Shown: piece after piece, positions 1-6,446 of the stretch | How positions within the stretch are numbered: the stretch's first letter is position 1 | How the letters are laid out: every line of letters begins with the position of its first letter | Assembly: GCA_022841345.1 (NCBI GenBank) | Contig: JALHRR010000053.1 | Span: 1-33,705, forward strand | Direction: 5' to 3' | Source: Saprospiraceae bacterium | Lineage (GTDB): Bacteria > Bacteroidota > Bacteroidia > Chitinophagales > Saprospiraceae | DNA: 33,705 nucleotides | Notes under the pieces: model-generated | The model's input: only the letters and a program-made list of their open reading frames with translations | Database searches by the model: none | Told to the model about the DNA's origin: nothing | Program-made: the position numbers and the translations under genes

Positions 1-348
1 CTTCTAATTCGCCTCGAGCCGGCTGGGCTTTTACTTTTTGAGATGGCAAAAAGTAAACAAAAACCATTCCCGCTGTAGAGCCTAATCCTAAAAATGCGTT
101 TTCCTTTCGCTATGCCTGGTAAACTCGCCGTGGCATTTGTTGTTCCTGATTATTCCTTACAGTTCATCTCTACATCTGCTTAGTCTCACCTAATGCTCAC
201 ACAGTACCAGTCATGGCCGCTACAGTCAAAACCATTTTTTACGGATTATTCTCTAAGGCGGGATGTGGCAACTTTTATGACAGCTTTCATTTTTGTAGTT
301 TATTAGCTGACAATTTGAAAACCAGAAAAGGAAATGCTTTATATGATA
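1..348. other. Noncoding left edge
   Basis: No convincing gene lies in this stretch. It holds an 11-bp stem hairpin near its left end (listed separately). The rest is mixed-composition sequence without a long reading frame that resembles a protein. Its composition resembles noncoding spacer repeats found in related genomes, but that is recollection and not something shown here. The Lrp/AsnC gene to the right ends at the boundary of this stretch, and I see no clear terminator for it here. Confidence 0.4.
30..57. repeat. Perfect hairpin, 11-bp stem
   Basis: The arms TTTACTTTTTG and CAAAAAGTAAA are exact reverse complements around a 6-base loop AGATGG. The stem is A/T rich and has poly-T and poly-A on its two sides, so it could act as a bidirectional terminator or be one copy of a dispersed palindromic element. 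No second copy was noticed in this window, so the repeat status is inferred. Confidence 0.5.
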
Positions 349-825
349 CTACTCATACCCGTAAGGAAGTACTTTGGATTCTTTAACGGTAGACAACGTC
401 ATCAAAGTCTTAAGACGCTCGATTTCCTCAATTTGAGAAAGTGTCTTAAAAAGTATATGCTCGTAGGAAGGAATATCCCTGGTTATAATCTTCATAAGGA
501 AGTCGGCTTCACCAGTGATAATGTAACATTCAACGATTTCAGGAATTTCGCGCACTTTATCCAGGAATTTATCCAATGCATTTTCCATTTGCCAGGCAAG
601 AGAAACTAGAACAAAAGTTTTTACATTCAAACCAATGCTTTGTGCATTCACCTGAGCATGATAGCTTTCCACTATTCCGGTTTGTTCCAATTTCTTAACT
701 CTCTCGAGTGTTGGAGCTGGAGATAGCCCAATTTTTTTGGATAAATCCAAATTCGTAATCTTACTGTTCTCCTGCAGAATTTTTAATATGGCAAGATCGA
801 TTTTGTCCATTTTATTATCAGCCAT
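349..825 (-). CDS. Lrp/AsnC family transcriptional regulator
   Basis: The 158-residue product has the full length of the Lrp/AsnC family. Residues about 6-55 form the winged helix-turn-helix, with the typical recognition helix SPAPTLERVKKLE. Residues about 68-150 form the RAM effector and oligomerisation domain. The frame stays open upstream to 936, but the extra 37 residues are hydrophobic and unlike the family, so the start at MADNKMDKID was chosen; the Met five residues later (position 810) is also possible. The protein probably binds DNA as an octamer or dimer and senses an amino acid. It lies just downstream of glutamate dehydrogenase on the same strand, beyond a hairpin terminator, so control of amino-acid catabolism is a reasonable guess but is inferred from position only. 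Confidence 0.9.
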   Translation of the reverse strand: MADNKMDKIDLAILKILQENSKITNLDLSKKIGLSPAPTLERVKKLEQTGIVESYHAQVNAQSIGLNVKTFVLVSLAWQMENALDKFLDKVREIPEIVECYIITGEADFLMKIITRDIPSYEHILFKTLSQIEEIERLKTLMTLSTVKESKVLPYGYE

Positions 826-941
826 GTCACCAAATATTAAATTATTGTAAAAAATTTGCCATAAGCCCCTGCAAAGAAAATATAATATTCCGAAGATAAG
901 AAATAAGACGCAGAAATTATTTTCAATCAGCAACAAACAAA

Positions 942-966
942 TAAGGGTGCCACAAGGACACCCTTA
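942..966 (-). terminator. Rho-independent terminator after glutamate dehydrogenase
   Basis: TAAGGGTG and CACCCTTA form a perfect 8-bp stem around a 9-base loop. Read on the minus strand, the stem begins 24 bases past the glutamate dehydrogenase stop and is followed by the T-rich ATTTGTTTGTTG. It probably ends the long lipB-to-gdh transcript and separates it from the Lrp-type gene. Confidence 0.7.
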
Positions 967-989
967 AGAAAATGTTAATGCCAAATAAT

Positions 990-2408
990 CTATGGGAAAA
1001 TACCCAAAGTCATATAGTCACTTGCTATCTTATTCAACGCGCTGACAAATGCCGCCGTTCTGAAGTCATTGATACCTTTTTTGCGTTTGCTTACTTCTCT
1101 GATTTGTTGATAAGCATTCACCATCGTTTCTTCCAGTCCTGAACGAACCAAATCCACCTCATCAGCTCCTCTTGTAAGGAATATTCTTTCCTGAACACCA
1201 ACAGTCTTACCTGTCATGCCCTCTACCATGTTTACAAGATTGTCATAGGTGTTGTGGTTGAATCGTTTTTCCATTCTACCAAAACGCATGTGAGAAAGGT
1301 TTTTCAACCACTCGAAGTAAGATACTGTCACACCACCGGCATTCAAATACATGTCAGGGATGATCACAATTCCTCTCTTCAATAAAATCTCTTCGGCATC
1401 GGCAGAAATAGGCCCATTCGCTGCTTCTCCGATAATTTTTGCCTTGATCTTGTCCGCATTTCCTGCATGGATTACATTCTCCAATGCAGCCGGTACGAGA
1501 ATATCACATTCCAGTTCCAGTGCATCTTCTCTCTTTGGCAATGTTTTAGTACCCGGGAAGCCAACAATAGATCCGGTTTCTTTTCTGAATTTCAACAGTT
1601 TTTCTACGTCGATGCCAGCTTCACTATAGACAGCTCCTTCATATTCCGCAACAGCAATCACCTTTACATCTCCTTCTTTTTGAGAGATAGTACCGGTGAA
1701 GCTACCTACATTTCCAAGACCCTGAATGACCATTGTCTTTCCTGCTACACCCGGAGTCAGGCCCAGTGGCTTCAAGTCTTCCTTGAAGCTAAAGAATTCA
1801 CGAATTCCATAATATACACCTCTTCCAGTTGCTTCCTCTCTGCCTCTGATACCATTTTGGGAAACAGGCTTACCGGTCACACAAGCTGCGCCATCGATCT
1901 CTCCATGTTTCATCGTTTGATAAGTATCCGCGATCCATGCCATTTCTCTTGCACCTGTTCCATAATCCGGAGCAGGAACATCAATACCGGGGCCGATGAA
2001 GTTCTTTCTGATTAATTCTGCTGTGTATCTTCTTGTAATTTTTTCCAATTGCTTGGGTGTATAATCTCTCGGTGAAATTTTAAGACCACCTTTAGCACCT
2101 CCAAATGGTACATCGACAATAGCACATTTGTATGTCATTAGTGCAGCCAAAGCCATAACCTCATCCTGATTTACGTGCATGCTATAACGAATACCACCTT
2201 TGGTAGGTAATCGGTGATGGCTATGCTGCACTCTGTATGCTTCGATAACCTGATAGTCATTTCCTATTTTCACAGGAAAACGCATCTGATATACTGCATT
2301 ACAAACTTTTATTTGCTCCAGAAGACCTTTAGGTAGTCCGGTGTGTTTGGCAGCTTTATCAAAGTTGCGCTGAACACTTTCAAAAAATGTAGGGACCTGA
2401 TTACTCAT
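990..2408 (-). CDS. gdhA: Glu/Leu/Phe/Val dehydrogenase (glutamate dehydrogenase)
   Basis: This 472-residue cytoplasmic enzyme oxidatively deaminates glutamate to 2-oxoglutarate or runs the reverse reaction. Visible motifs are KGGIR (70-74), the substrate-binding and catalytic lysines in MTYKCA (K94) and PFGGAKGG (K106), the catalytic aspartate in PAPDYGTG (D148), and the Rossmann motif GLGNVG (230-235). The length and the GIDVPAPDYGTG block fit the hexameric family close to archaeal and Bacteroidota glutamate dehydrogenases. Coenzyme choice (NAD or NADP) cannot be read reliably. The start overlaps the stop of the upstream ccmD-like gene by 8 bp, which suggests translational coupling. A terminator hairpin follows at 942-966. 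An Lrp-type regulator lies beyond it. Confidence 0.95.
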   Translation of the reverse strand: MSNQVPTFFESVQRNFDKAAKHTGLPKGLLEQIKVCNAVYQMRFPVKIGNDYQVIEAYRVQHSHHRLPTKGGIRYSMHVNQDEVMALAALMTYKCAIVDVPFGGAKGGLKISPRDYTPKQLEKITRRYTAELIRKNFIGPGIDVPAPDYGTGAREMAWIADTYQTMKHGEIDGAACVTGKPVSQNGIRGREEATGRGVYYGIREFFSFKEDLKPLGLTPGVAGKTMVIQGLGNVGSFTGTISQKEGDVKVIAVAEYEGAVYSEAGIDVEKLLKFRKETGSIVGFPGTKTLPKREDALELECDILVPAALENVIHAGNADKIKAKIIGEAANGPISADAEEILLKRGIVIIPDMYLNAGGVTVSYFEWLKNLSHMRFGRMEKRFNHNTYDNLVNMVEGMTGKTVGVQERIFLTRGADEVDLVRSGLEETMVNAYQQIREVSKRKKGINDFRTAAFVSALNKIASDYMTLGIFP

Positions 2409-2610
2409 TCTTGATTTGTTTTTCTAAATTTTTGATTTTACGATCCAAATTATACAAGTAAATAACGATACCAAGGAACATGGCAAGAATAGCCGCTACC
2501 ACAACGTACAATTTTCCTGTACTCCTGAAAAAATCATCTGTACTCCCCTGCGCCATTAACGGCAAGGTACAGAGTAGAAATGCAGCTAAACCAAATAATC
2601 TTTTTTTCAT
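2401..2610 (-). CDS. ccmD: CcmD-like small membrane protein
   Basis: The 69-residue product has an N-terminal signal-like segment (1-20), one membrane helix (about 33-53, YVVVAAILAMFLGIVIYLY) and a short charged C-terminal helix that could be a coiled coil (54-69). This is the layout of Bacteroidota CcmD-family proteins, which stabilise the CcmABC heme exporter. Sequence conservation in this family is low, so the call rests on size, topology and its place 74 bp after ccmC. Its stop overlaps the start of glutamate dehydrogenase by 8 bp. Confidence 0.7.
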   Translation of the reverse strand: MKKRLFGLAAFLLCTLPLMAQGSTDDFFRSTGKLYVVVAAILAMFLGIVIYLYNLDRKIKNLEKQIKNE

Positions 2611-2684
2611 ATTGCTTAAATCGGTGCCAAAACTCGTTCAAAAAATTAAACTTACCAAATATTATTGTGGCAATATCTTATTAT

Positions 2685-3740
2685 TTATTCCCTCAATCGG
2701 GACTCAATTCTCATTGTTCTCCATTTCAACTGTGCCATCCATACACCCAGCAAGGTCCAACCTATAATCGCCGGATAAAATATCATTCTCATGGTATTAT
2801 CCAGGTCTTCGCCTCCTAATGCAGGATTACCTCCATTCCCGGGATGAAGGGACTCTGTAAGCCTTGGAATCACAAATAATAGAGGAATCATTGCCATGAA
2901 AGCAAACAAATTATACACTGCAGAAACGCGCGCCCGGCGATCCTGGTCTGTCATCGATTGCCTCAGGACAAAATATGCTGCATAAATCAACATACAGATG
3001 GCAGACATATTCTGCTTTACATCCCAACTCCAAAATGCGCCCCAGGTGAATTTTGCCCAAATGGCACCGGTCACAAGACCCAGAATACCAAATAATACCC
3101 CTGTACTTACGAACCCTACTGCTTTTTGATCACTAAGTTCATTTGGCTTTCTCAGGAATTGGATGGAATGGATTGTTGAACCCAGAAATAGCAGAATCAT
3201 CCCAAACCAAAGCGGAACATGAAAATATGTATTACGGATCGTCTCCACCAAAATATTGCGGAAAGGATATCTGAAGTGATTTGTTTGTGATAAATCAGTG
3301 ATTTTATCAGAAGACCATGCTTGCTCACCCAGTTCAACATTGACCTCCTTCTGATTAATACTCAATGCAAATGGCCTCACGAAAGCGCCATCTATGTCTG
3401 AATCAATAACAAGAGCAGTCTCCGCATATAATTGATCAACAGGAAGATATGAAGGCAGATCAAATGTGAAGATGATTTCATTGTCACTTATGATTTCCTG
3501 AGATTTAGCTGCAAGTGCATGATCTCCGGCAAGCTTGAGCCAGGCCCGGATATTTTTAGCGGAAGTAAAAAAGGTGTTATAGCCATTTGCAGAAACTGAT
3601 ATAGTCGTGCCCGATGTGGCATTGGATGGGCTTACATTGGTGATTCCCGGATTCAGCGGTACCAGTAATCCTATTAGAATGACAAGGGTCAGGATGAATA
3701 CTCCCAGCCATTTCCACCAATCCTTTTTCATCGAACTCAT
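2685..3740 (-). CDS. ccmC: Cytochrome c biogenesis heme-handling protein CcmC with extra periplasmic domain
   Basis: This 351-residue inner-membrane protein belongs to the CcmC/CcsA heme-handling family, which presents heme on the outer face of the membrane for cytochrome c maturation. The heme-binding tryptophan-rich motif is WGAFWSWD (233-240). Histidines that fit the two external heme ligands lie in HVPLW (H174) and ESLHPG (H299). The family usually has about 220-245 residues. Here the first membrane helix (about 11-27) is followed by some 130 extracytoplasmic residues (about 28-160) with an IPT/TIG-like look (NVSPSNATSGTTISV) before the remaining helices. The start at MSSMKK was used; the Met at residue 4 is an alternative. 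It follows ccmB by 10 bp. Confidence 0.92.
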   Translation of the reverse strand: MSSMKKDWWKWLGVFILTLVILIGLLVPLNPGITNVSPSNATSGTTISVSANGYNTFFTSAKNIRAWLKLAGDHALAAKSQEIISDNEIIFTFDLPSYLPVDQLYAETALVIDSDIDGAFVRPFALSINQKEVNVELGEQAWSSDKITDLSQTNHFRYPFRNILVETIRNTYFHVPLWFGMILLFLGSTIHSIQFLRKPNELSDQKAVGFVSTGVLFGILGLVTGAIWAKFTWGAFWSWDVKQNMSAICMLIYAAYFVLRQSMTDQDRRARVSAVYNLFAFMAMIPLLFVIPRLTESLHPGNGGNPALGGEDLDNTMRMIFYPAIIGWTLLGVWMAQLKWRTMRIESRLRE

Positions 3741-3750
3741 TTGTAATTTT

Positions 3751-4401
3751 TTAATCCTTCCACAAAAATGGAAATAAAAGTAATGTCAAGCTCAATAATA
3801 AAGCGTCCAGGCCCAATAAAATACCCAAATCTGACAATATAGCAGTATCCTGGATCAGACCAAGTGCATTGGCAGAAAGCTTCATGATGGTCAGCAATAT
3901 CGGAATAATCACCGGAAAGCCTAGTATAGCCATCAATGTAGCCTGGTTATTTCCTTTGGAAGCAATGGCGGCAATAAATGTAAAGGCAATGCTGATCCCC
4001 GCTGCTCCTACTATGCTTGTCAGAAAGAATAGACCGGCATCTCTCACAGGATTTCCTGCCAAAAGGACTAATGTCAGAAATGCTAACCCTGTTATCATCA
4101 ACAGAATCAGTAAGTTATAGATCAACTTTGAAATAATTACTGCAAGTGGCGATACCAGTTGATAGAGGTATAATTGCTTGTCACTGTTCTCAGAAACAAA
4201 ACTCTTGAGAAAGGCATTGACCGCTGCAAAAAGAATAATCAGCCAGAATTGCACATTCCATACAGTTGTCGGAATCTGAATAAATGCACTGTAAACTATG
4301 AAAACAGTAGAAAACACATACAAAAACACACCTCCAATAGCATACTTCTGGCGAAATTCCAGTGTAAATTCTTTGTGTAAGAGTACTAGTATACTATTCA
4401 T
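3751..4401 (-). CDS. ccmB: Heme exporter permease CcmB
   Basis: The 216-residue product has six hydrophobic segments and the N-terminal cytoplasmic stretch LHKEFTLEFRQKYAIGG typical of CcmB, the permease of the CcmAB transporter in system I cytochrome c maturation. Length matches the family (about 220). It lies 10 bp before ccmC and 30 bp after the thioesterase gene. The ATPase gene ccmA is not in this window, so it must be encoded elsewhere if the system is complete. Confidence 0.92.
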   Translation of the reverse strand: MNSILVLLHKEFTLEFRQKYAIGGVFLYVFSTVFIVYSAFIQIPTTVWNVQFWLIILFAAVNAFLKSFVSENSDKQLYLYQLVSPLAVIISKLIYNLLILLMITGLAFLTLVLLAGNPVRDAGLFFLTSIVGAAGISIAFTFIAAIASKGNNQATLMAILGFPVIIPILLTIMKLSANALGLIQDTAILSDLGILLGLDALLLSLTLLLFPFLWKD

Positions 4402-4431
4402 ATTTAATCACTCAGAAAAGGTCAGTACAAA

Positions 4432-4950
4432 TCATATCGTTGTAAATAGTTGTCTCATTTCGACAGCATCTTTAGCCTGCATACGACCACCGAGAACAAG
4501 TCTCAATTCTCTTCTCCTAACGGCAGACTCATAAATTTTCTGTTCTTCTTGCGTCAACGGTTTCACTTCGCTTACGGGGATTGGCTTCTGTGTCTCGTCA
4601 CTAATCGCCACAAAGGTAAAATAAGCATGATTGCAGAGTCGCTGATCACTGCCCTTTATATTGGCTGCGAAAACCTCTACATATACTTCTACTGAGGTTG
4701 TAAATGCACGTGTCACCTTGGCAATCAAAGTGACAACATCACCATTCTTTATTGGTCTCTGAAAGGAAACATGATCAACAGAAGCTGTGACAACATAAGC
4801 TTCACAATGTTTTCCGGCACAAATTCCGGCCACGACATCCATCCATCGCATCAGATTGCCCCCCATCAAATTCCCGATTGGATTAGTATCATTAGGCATA
4901 ACCATTTCAGTCATGGTCGTAAGTGATTCAGCAACAGTTTTTTGTCTCAT
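4432..4950 (-). CDS. Hotdog-fold acyl-CoA thioesterase (YciA/BACH type)
   Basis: The 172-residue product is a single hotdog domain of the acyl-CoA hydrolase family that releases CoA and free fatty acid. The N-terminal motif NPIGNLMGGNLMRWMD and the following helix with AGKHCEA match the active-site region of YciA/BACH enzymes, and VSFQRPIKNGDVV matches the central strand. The C-terminal tail of about 45 residues (from IPVSEVKPLTQEEQ) is common in Bacteroidota members. It sits 36 bp after the hypothetical gene and 30 bp before ccmB, inside the same gene string. The acyl chain length preferred cannot be told. Confidence 0.9.
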   Translation of the reverse strand: MRQKTVAESLTTMTEMVMPNDTNPIGNLMGGNLMRWMDVVAGICAGKHCEAYVVTASVDHVSFQRPIKNGDVVTLIAKVTRAFTTSVEVYVEVFAANIKGSDQRLCNHAYFTFVAISDETQKPIPVSEVKPLTQEEQKIYESAVRRRELRLVLGGRMQAKDAVEMRQLFTTI

Positions 4951-4986
4951 CTTTGTTATAAAGCTAATTGAATCCGAGCAGAAATT

Positions 4987-5397
4987 TTATTTTATCATTA
5001 CACCCTGAACATCCAAAAATGGGATACGGGTGAAATTTTCTTTGGAAATACTTCCACGCACAAAGGTGTACTTTTTGTCAAACAAATAATCGTCACTCAT
5101 CGTAAAGCTAATCCAATACTCGTGCGTTATATCAAACAATTCTGATTGAATAGCCTCTATCACAACTGTTTGAAGCGGACCAATTTCATCAAAAAAATAA
5201 CGGAAAGTACTGGTCTTTACTTTTTCATCATTTCTAAATCCATAGCCTGTGCTATTGATCAGGACATTCTTGATAGGCTCATCCTTCAAATTGATCAAAT
5301 ACACATCCCAAAGAAAATCATTTTCAAAATCTTCTGTTCGCGGGGCAACTGCAATAGCAATATCCTCCACTTTGATAACAGGAATATCCTTTTTCAT
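4987..5397 (-). CDS. Conserved-looking hypothetical protein
   Basis: The family of this 136-residue product was not recognised. It has no signal peptide or membrane segment and looks like a small cytoplasmic beta-rich protein, with alternating hydrophobic strands such as DFLWDVYLINL and HEYWISFTMSDDYLF. The ORF is very likely real: it overlaps the end of lipB by 4 bp (ATGA-type coupling) and is followed after 36 bp by the thioesterase gene. A role in lipoylation or acyl metabolism would be pure inference from position. Confidence 0.75.
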   Translation of the reverse strand: MKKDIPVIKVEDIAIAVAPRTEDFENDFLWDVYLINLKDEPIKNVLINSTGYGFRNDEKVKTSTFRYFFDEIGPLQTVVIEAIQSELFDITHEYWISFTMSDDYLFDKKYTFVRGSISKENFTRIPFLDVQGVMIK

Positions 5398-6143
5398 AAT
5401 CTATAAATTGTACTCTCCTGCAATATTTCTGTTTCAAATATCTCAGAAAAGTGATGTATTAATCTTTGTTTTACTTGATTCATATCCGGGACATAACCAA
5501 GAATTGTTTCCATACTGCAAACATCTCTCTCACTTGAGCTAATACCACAAGGCACGATATTGTTGAAATGGCTAAGATCTGTTTGCACATTAAATGCAAA
5601 GCCATGCATGGTCACCCAACGGCTGAGATGCACTCCTATAGCACATATTTTACGCTTTTCAGGTAATTCATCATGCATCACCCATACTCCTGTATAATCG
5701 GGCTCCCTGTAGCCAATAATATTCCATTCAGCTAAAGTCCGAATAATAGCTTCCTCCAGAAATCGCACATATTTATGCACGTCTGTAAAAAACGCATCTA
5801 AATCCAATATAGGATACCCAACAATCTGCCCCGGACCGTGATAGGTAATATCTCCTCCCCTGTTGATTTTGAAAAATTCAAAACCCTCCTCCAGCAAATT
5901 ATCCTCGGTCTTCAACAAATGATCCATCTTGCCACTTTTGCCCAAAGTATATACCGGAGGATGAGCACAGATGAGAAAGAAGTGATCGTTAGATTCAACG
6001 CCCACTTCAAGTTCCTGATCCACATTGCGTTTGCGGTTGATCAGATACTGATGCAATTGTTTCTGGTAATCCCATGCTTCGCGGTACGAAATCAGGCCAA
6101 GATCCCTGCAATGGATTCTTCTGGATGAAAGAGTCTGCGTCAT
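5394..6143 (-). CDS. lipB: Octanoyl-ACP:protein N-octanoyltransferase LipB
   Basis: This 249-residue enzyme moves the octanoyl group from acyl carrier protein to lipoyl domains, the first step of protein lipoylation. The family signature RGGDITYHGPGQ is at 95-106, the catalytic lysine lies in KRKICAIGVH (K165) and the acyl-accepting cysteine in IVPCGI (C199). Length fits the family. It is the first gene of the minus-strand string reaching to glutamate dehydrogenase, and a TATTTTTG promoter-like element lies about 27 bp upstream. Lipoylated complexes feed acetyl-CoA and glycine metabolism, so its coupling to a thioesterase gene is biochemically plausible but unproven. Confidence 0.96.
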   Translation of the reverse strand: MTQTLSSRRIHCRDLGLISYREAWDYQKQLHQYLINRKRNVDQELEVGVESNDHFFLICAHPPVYTLGKSGKMDHLLKTEDNLLEEGFEFFKINRGGDITYHGPGQIVGYPILDLDAFFTDVHKYVRFLEEAIIRTLAEWNIIGYREPDYTGVWVMHDELPEKRKICAIGVHLSRWVTMHGFAFNVQTDLSHFNNIVPCGISSSERDVCSMETILGYVPDMNQVKQRLIHHFSEIFETEILQESTIYRL

Positions 6144-6169
6144 AATTTAAAAAACGCCATAAGGCGCTG

Positions 6170-6177
6170 CAAAAATA
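6170..6177 (-). promoter_or_regulatory. Possible lipB -7 promoter element
   Basis: On the minus strand this reads TATTTTTG, matching the Bacteroidota -7 consensus TAnnTTTG, 26 bases upstream of the lipB start. No clear TTTG -33 box is seen at 19-21 bases spacing, so the call is tentative. Confidence 0.35.
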
Positions 6178-6281
6178 TACTTATAAATAGTAATTGGATT
6201 ACTAATGTTTATGAAACCTTTTTCAATCCCCGCAATCAGGATGGTTGATATGATGAAAAATTTCTCGGCGGGGACTGTAGA

Positions 6282-6319
6282 TTTCAGGTTTCAGTAGTTT
6301 CAGGTTTCAGTAGTTTCAG
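6282..6319. repeat. Short tandem repeat, 16-bp unit
   Basis: TTTCAGGTTTCAGTAG occurs twice in direct tandem (6282-6297 and 6298-6313), followed by a partial third unit TTTCAG. Each unit itself contains TTTCAG twice. It looks like replication-slippage sequence in a spacer; no function is apparent. Confidence 0.8.
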
Positions 6320-6434
6320 ATTTGAAACAGCCAATTTGCGTTTATTTCTCAATTGAAGGCAGGCAAATCCGTTTAATATGATACACCATTCAGAAAGTTA
6401 AATGATTGACAAGGTTTAAACGGGATAATGATTT

Positions 6435-6442
6435 TATATTTG
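6435..6442 (+). promoter_or_regulatory. -7 promoter element next to the mutase start codon
   Basis: TATATTTG matches the Bacteroidota -7 consensus exactly and ends 4 bases before the ATG at 6447. No TTTG is seen 19-21 bases upstream; the nearest TTGACA (6406-6411) is too far. If used, transcription would start at or very near the A of the start codon. Confidence 0.4.
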
Positions 6443-6446
6443 TTGC

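Larger units (their letters stand above)
6144..6446. other. Divergent intergenic region between lipB and methylmalonyl-CoA mutase
   Basis: No gene is visible in these 303 bases. They hold a small GC hairpin (CGCC/GGCG, about 6155-6166) just upstream of lipB, a lipB-side promoter-like element, a tandem 16-bp repeat and a plus-strand -7 element directly before the mutase start. The remainder is A/T rich. Confidence 0.5.

Noticed and set aside
826-936. The N-terminal extension of the Lrp-type regulator.
   Set aside because: The 37 residues are hydrophobic and unlike the family; the start at 825 gives the usual length.
1467-2015. A 182-codon open frame opposite glutamate dehydrogenase.
   Set aside because: It is a shadow of a gene with clear catalytic motifs and has low-complexity Ser/Phe-rich translation.
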